Shown one piece after another: positions 26,588 through 36,717 of a DNA stretch of 64,000 nucleotides. A program made the position numbers and the translations under genes. The DNA lies in NCBI RefSeq assembly GCF_900142975.1, contig NZ_LT670848.1, positions 2,666,001-2,730,000 on the forward strand, given 5' to 3'. Positions within the stretch are counted from its first letter, which is position 1. Each line of letters starts with the position of its first letter. The DNA is from Salegentibacter salegens. Its GTDB lineage: Bacteria > Bacteroidota > Bacteroidia > Flavobacteriales > Flavobacteriaceae. Below the pieces are notes generated by a model. It was given only the letters and a program-made list of their open reading frames with translations. It ran no database searches and was not told the origin of the DNA.

Positions 26588-27475
26588 TTACTTTGAATTC
26601 CCCCTGGAAGTTAATATAACGCCGAGGAAAACTACGCTAAGTCCAACGATATCCATAATCTTAATTGTATCACCAAAAGCCAACCAGGCCATTAGCATAG
26701 TTATTGGTGGCCCCAGGTAAAACAAACTTGCTACTCGAGTAGCGTCAAGCCGCTCGATTAAACGCCACATGAGAATATAAGCTCCGAGAGACACGGCTAA
26801 AATTAGCCATATCATTGAGAAAGTAAATTCAGGTACCCATTCTGCAGCTACATTTTCTATAAAAATCGCCGGAAAAGCCAAAGCCAGCGCAGTAGCAAAG
26901 CTTTGATAAAAGAGGGTTTGGTCTAGAGGTAGTTTTTCGTTTTTATCATTTATTTCCATTCTGCGCTGAATTAGAGTAGCAATGGTAATTCCTATAACAG
27001 ACCCTAAAGGAATTAGATAACCGAAAATTGAGCTGGAGTTGCTAAAATCTATTCGAAACGCTACAGTGAGGACCACACCTATAAAGCCTAGTATTAAGCC
27101 CCACCATTGGTATGTATTTGTTTTTTCATTGGTAACATAACCGGAAAGAGCGCCAGTGGCAAGAGGCTGCAAGGCCACAATGAGAGCAACAATTCCTGCC
27201 GGAACATCCTCAGCAAGGGCTAGTAAAACGCAAGTAAGCCATACCCCATGCGCCAGGAAACCAATGAGCATATTTAATGAAGCCGCTCTAAAACCTACCC
27301 AATTCAATCTTTTTCTTATAGCCAGGTATAGAACCAGTAATACAGTTACTGCAAGGTATCGAAGGAAAATTAACGTAAATGGTCCGGTATAGGGAAGCCC
27401 GTATTCAGCACCTATAAAGCCGGAGTTCCATAATAAAACAAAGCCTACAATTAATAAAATTGTACTTCTTTTCAT
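26588..27475 (-). CDS. EamA/DMT-superfamily transporter
   Basis: A 295-residue integral membrane protein with about ten hydrophobic segments in two halves, each an EamA domain. Typical features are the opening LLIVGFVLLWNSGFIGAEYG, the centre LLALAEDVPAGIVALIVALQ and the late FYLGPPITMLMAWLAFGD. Members export amino acids, metabolites or drugs across the inner membrane. The solute is unknown. No partner gene is evident; the PLP-enzyme gene lies upstream on the same strand, about 107 bp away with a hairpin in between, so export of a product of that enzyme is only speculation. Confidence 0.85.
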   Translation of the reverse strand: MKRSTILLIVGFVLLWNSGFIGAEYGLPYTGPFTLIFLRYLAVTVLLVLYLAIRKRLNWVGFRAASLNMLIGFLAHGVWLTCVLLALAEDVPAGIVALIVALQPLATGALSGYVTNEKTNTYQWWGLILGFIGVVLTVAFRIDFSNSSSIFGYLIPLGSVIGITIATLIQRRMEINDKNEKLPLDQTLFYQSFATALALAFPAIFIENVAAEWVPEFTFSMIWLILAVSLGAYILMWRLIERLDATRVASLFYLGPPITMLMAWLAFGDTIKIMDIVGLSVVFLGVILTSRGNSK

Positions 27476-27554
27476 AATAGCTATTTTCCAATCACCTGCT
27501 GAGCTTATTCCATGTTTGAAAATACACAGTTATTAAATAACCCACAATAGTAAC

Positions 27555-27578
27555 AGGGAGGCGTTTAGTACCTCCCTT
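27555..27578 (-). terminator. hairpin after the PLP-enzyme gene
   Basis: AGGGAGG and CCTCCCT form a 7-pair stem with a 9-base loop, just beyond the stop codon at 27583. The following minus-strand sequence has only a weak U-tract, so termination may be partial. Confidence 0.5.
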
Positions 27579-27582
27579 AATG

Positions 27583-29427
27583 CTAAATTTCCTCAACAAA
27601 TTCTAAAAAGACTTTTTTATGAAGCTCAAGATCCAGATCTGGCGATACAGATACCCTGGCAATATAATCTTTGTCGTCTTCCTTGGTTGTTCCCTGGGTA
27701 GATGTTGCAGGAATGGTCCAGTAACATCCCTTTAACTGGCCATAACTCACACAATATTTGCTTTCGTTAGGGATTTTACTAATCATCATATTAATTAGTT
27801 TTAGATTTAATTCCCGTTTATAAGCTTCCCTCTCTTCATCGGTATTTCCTTTCGTTGGAAGATCTAAGGAAAATACAGATGGTGTAAATCCTTGCGTAGC
27901 TAATTCTTCTGAAACAAAGTTGATTTTCGCCTCTGGTAAAGTCTCCCTGATAAAGTTTACAAATTCACGTGTATTCTTATAGGCATCAGCAATTCTTTGG
28001 TTCATTGAAGGTAATTGCCCGGCCAGTATTTCAATTTGAAGGGCTGTAGCTTCATTATCACACAGTACAAGATGTTTATCTATTTTGCTTAATAAATTTT
28101 CAGCTTTTTGGTTAGCTACACAATAACCGGCCGTACATTTCCCGCCACTTGGAAATTTTGATCCACTAACGTATGAAATGCTTTTTATAGATGATAATAT
28201 TCCATCTTCAGCTAAGAATTGTACGTTAGGACAAAATGTTTGATCTAAAATAAAAACAGGATCAATAGCAGCTTCTCCACTCGCAGTTTTACGCTTTTTA
28301 CTTAAAGCCTCTTTTAATTTTTCCAGGTCAGGAACTTCAACTCGAGGATTGGTTGGGATTTCAGCAATAATGTAAGGCACCGCATCATCTTTAGCAACCT
28401 GGTCTAAAACCATATCAGTACTTTGAACCATATCATTATCACCGTCTACCGGTAAATCCACAATTTCTACATTATCCAGGCTTGCAGCAACCCGTCGCGC
28501 CTGGTCGTTTGTGCCACCATAGCAATTAGGCGGGACTACAATCTTGATAGCCTTTCCCGGATGTTTTTCCAGAGCCTCGTCAATAAGGCCCATCATAATC
28601 GCATATTGCACCGAAAGTCCGCAAGAGCCAAGTAGCGCATTTGAATTTGTAGCCGTAATCTTTTTAATTGAATCTATTACACTTGCTTTGTTGGTGTCAA
28701 TATTATTTTTCTCAGGAAAAGAAGAAGGTTTTCCTGTTAACAGCTTCAAAGCAGAAAAAGAATCTGCTGGGGTCATAGCAATACTTTCTCTTCTTCTCAC
28801 GTGCTGAATTTCGGAGATATAACGCTCATTTTTTTCGCCATTAACTAATAGAATACTTCCAAGCTTAGGGTAAACACTAACCCAAAAATCAATATTTGGG
28901 TTGAGGTTAACTTTGCCAATTTCCCCTTCCTGTGAAATAAATATAGTACTGCCATTAAACTCAGTAATCTCTTCAGGCTTCTCAACCTGTTTTAATTCAA
29001 AATTATATCCGTACACTCTTTTTAGGGCTTCAGCATCAAAATATTCCGGTAACGAACCGCTATAAATAATTTGCGTATTTTTCTTATCGAAGAGATTTTT
29101 TCTCAAAATTGCTAAAACAGGAATCGTCCTTGAAGAAAAACTTATTATATTTTCCGACTTTAGATCATTTAATTTAGCAATTCCCCATTCCAGTACAGAA
29201 GATAATGGATGGCCTAATCTAATATAATCGAAAGCGGTAGGGAGTTCCTTGAGTGCTGATGTTTCAGAATTATTGGCAGCAAATAACTTTTCAAATTTCT
29301 CAACGAATTCAGTTTTCGCCAATTTTTCATTATAAATATCCAATCGATGAGTGGTTAGTTTCAGCCAGTCATTGGGTATATTTTCAATTATATCGTCAAT
29401 ATAATTTAGTACTTTTTGCTCTTTCAT
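27583..29427 (-). CDS. PLP-dependent enzyme, Cys/Met-metabolism-like, unusually long
   Basis: A 614-residue cytoplasmic protein whose C-terminal two-thirds looks like a fold-type I PLP enzyme of the cystathionine gamma-synthase class. Signs are the cofactor region SCGLSVQYAIMMG, VFILDQTFCPNVQF with the pyridine-N Asp, and the likely Schiff-base Lys in YVSGSKFPSGGKCTAGY near residue 425. The class is usually about 400 residues, so this has some 200 extra at the N-terminus (residues ~1-215), lacking a motif I know. It stands alone with a terminator-like hairpin behind. It may act in transsulfuration or methionine metabolism, but the reaction cannot be assigned. Confidence 0.7.
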   Translation of the reverse strand: MKEQKVLNYIDDIIENIPNDWLKLTTHRLDIYNEKLAKTEFVEKFEKLFAANNSETSALKELPTAFDYIRLGHPLSSVLEWGIAKLNDLKSENIISFSSRTIPVLAILRKNLFDKKNTQIIYSGSLPEYFDAEALKRVYGYNFELKQVEKPEEITEFNGSTIFISQEGEIGKVNLNPNIDFWVSVYPKLGSILLVNGEKNERYISEIQHVRRRESIAMTPADSFSALKLLTGKPSSFPEKNNIDTNKASVIDSIKKITATNSNALLGSCGLSVQYAIMMGLIDEALEKHPGKAIKIVVPPNCYGGTNDQARRVAASLDNVEIVDLPVDGDNDMVQSTDMVLDQVAKDDAVPYIIAEIPTNPRVEVPDLEKLKEALSKKRKTASGEAAIDPVFILDQTFCPNVQFLAEDGILSSIKSISYVSGSKFPSGGKCTAGYCVANQKAENLLSKIDKHLVLCDNEATALQIEILAGQLPSMNQRIADAYKNTREFVNFIRETLPEAKINFVSEELATQGFTPSVFSLDLPTKGNTDEEREAYKRELNLKLINMMISKIPNESKYCVSYGQLKGCYWTIPATSTQGTTKEDDKDYIARVSVSPDLDLELHKKVFLEFVEEI

Positions 29428-29649
29428 AACTTAACTTTTAGATAAGTTGGTAATATAAACTGCTTAGAACAATTTTAAAAGTAAAAGCGATCGATTTCTT
29501 TGAAGGTATAATTCTTTTTTTCACTTATTCCTTCAAAAAAATTCCATATTATTTATTAGTTTCCTTTGCCCTCTTTTCTTTATACAAAAGCATAAAATCT
29601 ACCTTTAAAATTAATCATGTCAATTTGCAGTAATAGAGAGGTTCAAAGT

Positions 29650-30582
29650 TTATTCAACTTTCTGAAACTTTTTATAATAATCCTCGATTTCGGTAATTCT
29701 TAAATTCTGGTGTACCAGGATTTGATTTTTAAATTCCAGGCTTTCATCTTTTTTAATGGCTATTGGGTCTCGCCCGGGAAAAGCCATATTTTGCATGCTG
29801 CGACTTTTTCTTAAAATCCAACCCTGGTAATTTGGTAAATCCTCGGGTTTGCCCATAATCACAATTCCGGTTATTTCACCTGAATTATCAAAATTGCCTT
29901 CTATGTTCATCCACGGTCCGGCCTTTACCGGTAAGTTTTGCGGATTAACTATACCGTCTCTGGATTCAAAAACCACATCTCCAGGTAGTTTTAACCTAGG
30001 CGAAAACCCACCGTAACCTTTGGCATCTTGAGATCCTCCAATAGAAACGCCATCTTTTAAAGCCGTAAGTCTAATTTTAAAAGTCAGCGCATAGGTTTTC
30101 GGGTTAAATCGCTCGTAAATAAGCTCCAGGTTTTCTTTTAAAACAGGGTTTTTATCTGTTTCACCAAACCAGTGAATTTCCGCTTTTAAAACTGCTGTTT
30201 TCTCTTTGATTGTGGTTTCGGTTACTTCAGCCTGCCAGGAAATACCTTCACTTAACCAGGGATCTCCCACGCGTTTCCCTTCAGCATATAATTGATGCCA
30301 CGACCAGAAAATGCCATGATGATGTAAGTGATCTTCAGGAAAATCTTCAGTAATAATTTCACTGTTATTGTTATATAAAGGGTGAACATAGTTTGCCCGG
30401 GCATATTTACCATCGAGACTTTTGCTTTTTTCCTGATAAAAATATCGAGGTTTTTCATCTTCCAGTAGGAGCACTCCTTCTTTATCCTTTTGAAATTCCA
30501 GTTCCTGAGAAAATAATTGGTGTTGCAGGCTTAGTAAAACCAATGTGCAAAAAGCCTTTTTAATAAGAGGAAATTGGTGCAT
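29650..30582 (-). CDS. DUF6807 (PmoA-family) secreted protein
   Basis: A 310-residue protein with an N-terminal signal-like segment (ALVLLSLQHQLFSQ would be typical; here CTLVLLSLQHQLFSQE). The family mark is HLHHHGIFWSWHQLYAEG near residue 92, rich in His, with RANYVHPLYNNNSEI before it and GYGGFSPRLKLPGD later. The family name PmoA is historical and implies no methane oxidation; DUF6807 genes often sit with Gfo/Idh/MocA oxidoreductases and sugar-degradation genes. It is divergent from the propeller regulator at 30665, with an 82-bp gap containing repeated TTACTAAA motifs. The function is unknown; a carbohydrate role is inferred. Confidence 0.75.
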   Translation of the reverse strand: MHQFPLIKKAFCTLVLLSLQHQLFSQELEFQKDKEGVLLLEDEKPRYFYQEKSKSLDGKYARANYVHPLYNNNSEIITEDFPEDHLHHHGIFWSWHQLYAEGKRVGDPWLSEGISWQAEVTETTIKEKTAVLKAEIHWFGETDKNPVLKENLELIYERFNPKTYALTFKIRLTALKDGVSIGGSQDAKGYGGFSPRLKLPGDVVFESRDGIVNPQNLPVKAGPWMNIEGNFDNSGEITGIVIMGKPEDLPNYQGWILRKSRSMQNMAFPGRDPIAIKKDESLEFKNQILVHQNLRITEIEDYYKKFQKVE

Positions 30583-30591
30583 ACTGGAAAA

Positions 30592-30662
30592 TTACTAAAA
30601 TCCTGTGTATTTTAAATTTAGTTATGCCCCATATTATTTAGTAATTTCCGTTTTTTACTAAA
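30592..30662. promoter_or_regulatory. repeated TTACTAAA / TTTAGTAA sites in the divergent promoter region
   Basis: TTACTAAA occurs near 30592-30600 and at 30655-30662, and its inverse TTTAGTAA at 30637-30644. The last two form an inverted repeat with a 10-base gap that ends 2 bases before the regulator's ATG. This could be an operator for autoregulation or for the DUF6807 gene. The reading is from pattern only. Confidence 0.4.
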
Positions 30663-30664
30663 CT

Positions 30665-33433
30665 ATGCGTTTACTTGCTTTCTTTTTGTTTTTCAGCTTC
30701 AGCCTGTTTGCGCAGGAATTGCCGCCAATCACCAATTTTGATCCCGGAATTTACAATGCCGGTAACCAAAACTGGATGATGGCGCAGGCCGAAAATAATC
30801 ATATTTACATAGCCAATAACCTGGGATTGTTAAGTTATAATGGCGAACATTGGGATTTGCATAAAGTGCCAAATGCCAGTGCCGTTCGTTCTGTTTTAGC
30901 TAAAGATAAAAGAATCTATACCGGGTCTTATATGGACTTTGGTTTTTGGAAGGCAGACGAAAAAGGGGAACTTAATTATACCAGCTTAAGAAATCTTTCT
31001 GAAGAGAAAATCCTGGATGGAGAACAATTCTGGCATATTGAAGCGCTGGAAGAATATATTATTTTTCAAAGTTTACGCCGTCTTTATAGCTATAACAGGG
31101 AAACCGATGAGATTAATACCATAAATGCGGGTAATATTATTTCCAATTTATTTAAGGTTAATAATAAACTCTATTACCAGGTTGCGGAAGACGGACTTTA
31201 CACCATAGAGAATGGCAGGATTGCGCAGGTAATTTCTAATACCAAAATTAAGGATAAACCCATTGTTGGCCTTTTTTCTTTTGAAGATAATAAAATGCTT
31301 GCCGTTACCCGGGACGACGGGCTTTTTACTATAGAGGGATCTAATTGGCAGCCTTTTCAGTTTGAAGATTATCCTTTAGATGAAAGTATTTTTACTGCGA
31401 AATTAATCGAGGACCAAACCCTTGTTTTAGGAACCATTGGTAATGGTTTGCACGTTTATAACCTGGAAACCTCAGAAAATTATCAGTTACTGCAACCTGT
31501 AATTAACAACAATACGGTTTTATCGATTTTAGAAGATAAAGCGGGAAATATTTGGGGCGGGCTCGATAATGGACTTGTGCTAATTAATCGTAAAAGTCCG
31601 TTTAGATTGTTTACAGATATTTCCGGAAAAGTGGGTACGGTATATTGCAGTTATCAATTTCAAGATAATTTGTATTTGGGGACCAATCAAGGCTTATATG
31701 TTAAAACCGGCGTATTTAATGATTATGAACTTATTCCCGGCACTAGCGGGCAGGTTTGGAGTATTAATGAAATAAAAGGAAAACTTTACGCTGGGCATGA
31801 TCGCGGTATTTTTGCCATTGAGGATAATAGCGCAATCCAAATTTCTGATGGTCCCGGGGTTTGGGAAATTAGAGGATTTAAAGACGGATTGCTTCAGGGG
31901 CATTACGACGGAATTAGTTTTTGGGAAGAAGGAAATGTAAAAAACGATCCCGTTTATTTAGCAAATTTCGATCTTTCTTCAAGGAATCTGGTGGTAGAGA
32001 ACGATTCCACTCTCTGGGTGGGTCACGATCACAAAGGAGTTTTTAAGTTGAAAATTAATTCTGAAGTTAGTGAGGTTTTAAGCGAGGAAAATTACAGCGT
32101 TTCTTATGAGGGTGGGATGGGACTTAAAGTTTTTCAGTTTAACGATTCTATTTATTATTCTACTGAAGATGAAATTTACAAGTATGATCCCCAAACTGAT
32201 ACATTTAACCCTGAAAATGAATTAAATAATCTAATTAAAGAACAAAGAATAAGCGGAATTTCCCATGTTTTACCCGATAATACCTGGTGGGGATTTGGTG
32301 AAGACAACCTCTTATATGTTACCCGGGATGCTTTTCAAGACAGGTTAAGCGCAAAATCGGCAGCCATTCCTTTAGAATACAGGAGTATTGCTAAAGGTTT
32401 TGAAAATATTTCCCTAATTGGGGAAAGTGAATATCTGGTGGGATCTAACGTGGGCTATACTATTTTTTCTACGCCCTTAGAGCTGCCTTCTATGGAAGAT
32501 CTTTATATCAACAAAGTTTCTACCGCTGCTTTAGAAGAAGATTTTAAAAGTCATAGTTTAAATCTTGATCAATTAGAATTACCAAACTCGGTTAATAATA
32601 TCAATTTTGAATTTAGTATTCCTGCATATTCCAAACTTGCAAAACCGGTTTACAGTTATAGAATTAAAGGGTTTAGTACTGGTTGGAGCAATTGGCAACG
32701 CAACGGGAGTGCAACTTTTGAAAATCTTCCCGCCGGCGATTATGTTTTTGAAGTTCGTGGAAAATATAACAACAATATAAGTGATATAGCGGCTTATGCC
32801 TTTACTATTGCTTTACCGTGGTATGCCACTACTGTGGCAATAATTGTTTATGTTTTACTTTTCTTGTTGCTTATTTTTATACTGCATAAAATTTATACAG
32901 GGTATTACAGGAAACAGCGCCAAAGATTATTAGAGAAAAATAAAAAGAAACTCGAAATAAGGCAATTAGAATCGCAGCAGGAAATTATTACACTTCAAAA
33001 CCAGAAACTGGAATCTGATGTAGCTTCTAAAAACCGGGAATTAGCAGCCTCTACAATGAATATTATTAAAAAGAATGAATTTCTTATTCAGCTTAAAAAC
33101 AAACTGACCGGAGCTAATGAGAAAGAAGATATTCAGGAAGTGATTTCCATTATCAATAAAAATATTGCTGAAAAGGATAACTGGAAACTATTTAAAGAAG
33201 CTTTTGATAATGCCGACAAAGATTTTCTGCAATCGGTAAAGAAGGAACATCCAAACCTTACTTCAAACGATCTTAAACTTTGTGCTTATTTAAGGCTTAA
33301 TTTATCTTCAAAAGAGATCGCTCCCCTGCTAAATATTTCGGTGCGAAGTGTGGAAATAAAGCGATATCGTTTGCGTAAGAAAATGAATTTAGAGCATGAT
33401 CAGGGTTTAGTAGAGTACATCCTTAAGTTTTAG
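30665..33433 (+). CDS. membrane-spanning propeller/Y_Y_Y/HTH regulator of the adjacent PUL
   Basis: A 922-residue protein. A signal peptide (to FAQE, about residue 17) precedes some 600 residues of two-component-regulator propeller repeats (GNIWGGLDNGLVLINR is typical), a Y_Y_Y domain (YSYRIKGFSTGWSNW, about 640-715), a transmembrane helix (~718-742), a coiled coil and a C-terminal LuxR-type helix-turn-helix (LKLCAYLRLNLSSKEIAPLL, then SVRSVEIKRYRLRKKM). It has no kinase or receiver domain, so it would bind a sugar in the periplasm and act on DNA directly, like other SusR-like regulators. It sits 240 bp before the SusC gene on the same strand, so the PUL is its likely target. Confidence 0.88.
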   Translation: MRLLAFFLFFSFSLFAQELPPITNFDPGIYNAGNQNWMMAQAENNHIYIANNLGLLSYNGEHWDLHKVPNASAVRSVLAKDKRIYTGSYMDFGFWKADEKGELNYTSLRNLSEEKILDGEQFWHIEALEEYIIFQSLRRLYSYNRETDEINTINAGNIISNLFKVNNKLYYQVAEDGLYTIENGRIAQVISNTKIKDKPIVGLFSFEDNKMLAVTRDDGLFTIEGSNWQPFQFEDYPLDESIFTAKLIEDQTLVLGTIGNGLHVYNLETSENYQLLQPVINNNTVLSILEDKAGNIWGGLDNGLVLINRKSPFRLFTDISGKVGTVYCSYQFQDNLYLGTNQGLYVKTGVFNDYELIPGTSGQVWSINEIKGKLYAGHDRGIFAIEDNSAIQISDGPGVWEIRGFKDGLLQGHYDGISFWEEGNVKNDPVYLANFDLSSRNLVVENDSTLWVGHDHKGVFKLKINSEVSEVLSEENYSVSYEGGMGLKVFQFNDSIYYSTEDEIYKYDPQTDTFNPENELNNLIKEQRISGISHVLPDNTWWGFGEDNLLYVTRDAFQDRLSAKSAAIPLEYRSIAKGFENISLIGESEYLVGSNVGYTIFSTPLELPSMEDLYINKVSTAALEEDFKSHSLNLDQLELPNSVNNINFEFSIPAYSKLAKPVYSYRIKGFSTGWSNWQRNGSATFENLPAGDYVFEVRGKYNNNISDIAAYAFTIALPWYATTVAIIVYVLLFLLLIFILHKIYTGYYRKQRQRLLEKNKKKLEIRQLESQQEIITLQNQKLESDVASKNRELAASTMNIIKKNEFLIQLKNKLTGANEKEDIQEVISIINKNIAEKDNWKLFKEAFDNADKDFLQSVKKEHPNLTSNDLKLCAYLRLNLSSKEIAPLLNISVRSVEIKRYRLRKKMNLEHDQGLVEYILKF

Positions 33434-33673
33434 CGCCTTTACAATACCTTCATTTCCCTCAACATTACCACAACATTCTCCCTAAATGCCAGAAAATCAA
33501 TATTTAGCTTAAAATAATTGTAATCTGCTTATTCTTCTATTTCAGCGGGTTGTGGATGCATATTTCTCAAAAATTACCTCATAATTTTTCCTGTATACTA
33601 TTTGTAAGGGTGATTAATTATTGCTGTTAATGCTTTCTTAATACATTGATTTCCGAATTTAAATCATCAACAA

Positions 33674-36600
33674 ATGAATAAAATACTCGTACTAATTTTG
33701 TTTTGTATAGGAACCTTTTCCTTGCAGGCACAAACCTTTTCTGTTTCGGGAATGGTAGATGAAGCTGATACCGGACTTCCACTACCGGGAGTAAACATTA
33801 TTGTAAAGAATACTTCAAATGGAGTGGTAACCGATTTTGATGGGAATTACATCATTAATGAGGTTTCAGCCGGAGACGTTTTGGTCTTTTCTTACGTAGG
33901 CTTTCTTCCTCAGGAAGTTAGCGTAGGGGAAAATCAAACAGAAATTAATGTTAGTTTAAAAACAGATGCTGCCGCTTTAGATGAAGTAGTGGTAATTGGT
34001 TATGGAACGCAACAGCGAAAGGATATTACCGGTGCTGTTTCTGTAGTTTCCAATGAAACTATTGAAGAGCTTAACCCTATTAAAATAGAACAGGCCCTGC
34101 AGGGTACTGCAGCCGGGGTTAATGTTACACCATCTTCGGGAGCACCGGGAGCAGGAATTAATGTAAATATTCGCGGTATCGCTTCTAATAGTGAAAACGG
34201 GCCGCTTATTCTTATAGACGGTTACCAGGGTGATTTAAACACTATTAACCCTAACGATATTGAATCTATTTCTATCCTTAAAGATGCACAGGCTGCTATT
34301 TATGGTATTGCCGGTGCTAATGGGGTGGTTTTGGTAACTACCAAATCGGGTAAAAAGAATACCGCTCCTTCCATACAGTATGACGCCTACATAGGAATGC
34401 AGGAAACTTCTAGAAAACTTCCTTTGCTTAATGCTACAGAATACGGTTTACTTTTAAATGAAAGCTACGCCAACAATGGCCAGGCTTTGCCTTATCCTAA
34501 TGTTAGTGAATTAGGCAGGGGAACTAATTTCCAGGATGAAGTTTTCGACACTTCTCCAATTATGAGCCACAACCTTACTCTTAACGGGGGTTCAGAAAAA
34601 GTAACCTATTCTTTTGGGGTTTCGCATCTTGACCAGGAAGGAATAATTGGTGCTGAAAAATCTGATTTTCAAAGAAGTACCGCCAGGTTTAATATTGGGG
34701 TAGATATTTCAGATGAATTTACATTTACCGCCAATTCAATTTATACTAATTTAAATAGAAGGTCTATTAACGAAAACGGTTTGGGTTCTGTTCTATTTAA
34801 CGCCTTAAACATTCCTCCAACTTTTGGCCGTGACCAGGAAGATCTTGAAGGTAGATTGGGGAACGAGATTATAAACCCGCTTTCCCAGGTTGAAAATACA
34901 TTTAATGACTACAATCTTAATAAATTCAACGGTTCTTTCAGCTTAGATTATACGCCGATAGAAGAATTGACTTTCACGTCCAGAATTGGTTACAGTCTTG
35001 CTAATTCAAAAGGAAAAGATTTCGCGCCAATTATAGATTATGGACCGGGAAAAGTATTTAATAATGTTCGTAGCACGGTAAACCAAAACCGAATTAACGA
35101 TAATTCTTATACATACGATCTTTTTGGAACTTACGAAAACACTTTTAACGACATACATCATTTAACGGGAACTGCCGGGATGACGGTAATTAGAGACTGG
35201 GGAGATGGTTTATATGCCACCGGTTATGATGTTCCAAATAATTCGTGGGATTTTGCCGATATCAGCCTAACCACGGGAACAAACGATGGTTTAAACAATA
35301 GCGCTTATAAATACGATATCAGGAAACTGTCTTTCTTCGGAAGGCTGCAATACGATTTTCAAGGGAAATATTTGGTTTCAGGGATGTTTCGTAGAGATGC
35401 TTCTACAAGATTTGGCCCTGGAAACCGCGTAGGTTATTTCCCGTCCGCAACTGCCGGTTGGATTCTTTCTGAAGAAGATTTCTTAGAAGATTCTAATGTG
35501 ATTTCTTTCTTAAAATTAAGAGGAAGTTTTGGTATCCTTGGAAATGATATAGCCGATCGTGAGGTTAATCAGTTTTACCGATCATTGTTAGATGGTGAGG
35601 CCACCTATGTGTTAGGAGGGGAATTGGTAAACGGAACCGCTTCGGGCCGAATCGCCAATCCAGCTTCAGGCTGGGAGCAAGCTGAAAAATCCAATGTTGG
35701 TATAGATCTTAGGCTATTAAACAATAGGATAGATATTACAGCCGATGTATTTAGAGAAGATCGTAAAGACCTTTTAGTTGCCGGTATTCCTGTTTCGGGG
35801 ATTTTTGGCGGGGGTGCACCGGGCTCTGGCGCACCAACTATAAATGCGGGAACTACCCGAAATGAAGGTTTTGAATTCGCGATTAATTATAAAGAAAATT
35901 TTGGCGACGATATTCGAGTTGGAATTGGTTACAACGCTACTTTCTTAAGAAATGAAGTAACCGAAGTAAACGGGACAGAGTTTCTTCTAGGTGGACAGTT
36001 TGGTGTGGGACAACCGCAACCGTCACGTTTTCAGGAAGGTTTCCCAATTGGTTATTTCTACGGATATGAAACCGATGGGATTTTCCAAAATCAGGCAGAA
36101 GTAGATGCACATCCTTCACAGGAAACTTTGGGTGCGGCAGCTTCTCCCGGCGATATTCGTTATGTAGATACCAATGGTGACGGAGTGATAAATGTAGATG
36201 ACCGTACTAATATTGGCGACCCAATTCCTACTGCTACAATGGGTATAAATCTTAATTTCAACTATAAAAATTTCGATTTCACGGCTTATACCTACGCTTC
36301 TTTAGGAAACGATATGGTAAGAAATTACGAGCGTAATCAGCCAAATGTAAACCGTCACGCTTACTATCTGGAAAGATGGACCGGGCCGGGAACAAGCAAT
36401 GAAGTTCCGCGTGTAACAACAGGTGCAACTTCTAATGTGGCTTTTTCAGAATTTTATGTGGAAGATGCTTCTTATGCAAGAATCCAGAATGTTCAGTTAG
36501 GGTATAGTCTTCCCGAAACATTTTTGGATAGAGCAGGAATTAACCGATTAAGAATTTACGCTTCGGTGCAAAACCTGTACACTTTTACCAATTACAAAGG

Positions 36601-36706
36601 TTTTGATCCTTCTGCCTCAACAGGTGAAGCTATTGGTGGCGGAATTGACTACGGGTTTTATCCCGTACCCAGAATTTTCCTTGCAGGATTAAACCTTAAC
36701 TTTTAA
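33674..36706 (+). CDS. susC: SusC/RagA-family TonB-dependent outer-membrane transporter
   Basis: A 1010-residue protein with signal peptide (to LQAQ, residue 20), an N-terminal carboxypeptidase-D-like domain (GMVDEADTGLPLPGVNI), the SusC-type sequence LDEVVVIGYGTQQRKDITG ahead of the plug, and a long beta-barrel ending in LNLNF with the terminal Phe typical of outer-membrane proteins. It imports oligosaccharides using TonB energy, with the SusD lipoprotein as lid. SusD starts 11 bases on. The glucan specificity comes from the neighbouring GH16/GH3 genes. It opens a six-gene run with short gaps, so this is the head of the operon. Confidence 0.95.
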   Translation: MNKILVLILFCIGTFSLQAQTFSVSGMVDEADTGLPLPGVNIIVKNTSNGVVTDFDGNYIINEVSAGDVLVFSYVGFLPQEVSVGENQTEINVSLKTDAAALDEVVVIGYGTQQRKDITGAVSVVSNETIEELNPIKIEQALQGTAAGVNVTPSSGAPGAGINVNIRGIASNSENGPLILIDGYQGDLNTINPNDIESISILKDAQAAIYGIAGANGVVLVTTKSGKKNTAPSIQYDAYIGMQETSRKLPLLNATEYGLLLNESYANNGQALPYPNVSELGRGTNFQDEVFDTSPIMSHNLTLNGGSEKVTYSFGVSHLDQEGIIGAEKSDFQRSTARFNIGVDISDEFTFTANSIYTNLNRRSINENGLGSVLFNALNIPPTFGRDQEDLEGRLGNEIINPLSQVENTFNDYNLNKFNGSFSLDYTPIEELTFTSRIGYSLANSKGKDFAPIIDYGPGKVFNNVRSTVNQNRINDNSYTYDLFGTYENTFNDIHHLTGTAGMTVIRDWGDGLYATGYDVPNNSWDFADISLTTGTNDGLNNSAYKYDIRKLSFFGRLQYDFQGKYLVSGMFRRDASTRFGPGNRVGYFPSATAGWILSEEDFLEDSNVISFLKLRGSFGILGNDIADREVNQFYRSLLDGEATYVLGGELVNGTASGRIANPASGWEQAEKSNVGIDLRLLNNRIDITADVFREDRKDLLVAGIPVSGIFGGGAPGSGAPTINAGTTRNEGFEFAINYKENFGDDIRVGIGYNATFLRNEVTEVNGTEFLLGGQFGVGQPQPSRFQEGFPIGYFYGYETDGIFQNQAEVDAHPSQETLGAAASPGDIRYVDTNGDGVINVDDRTNIGDPIPTATMGINLNFNYKNFDFTAYTYASLGNDMVRNYERNQPNVNRHAYYLERWTGPGTSNEVPRVTTGATSNVAFSEFYVEDASYARIQNVQLGYSLPETFLDRAGINRLRIYASVQNLYTFTNYKGFDPSASTGEAIGGGIDYGFYPVPRIFLAGLNLNF

Positions 36707-36717
36707 AAAATCGCACA

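Noticed and set aside
29650..30582. Methane monooxygenase subunit, from the family name PmoA
   Set aside because: The protein is DUF6807, soluble and secreted; it shares only a name with particulate methane monooxygenase.
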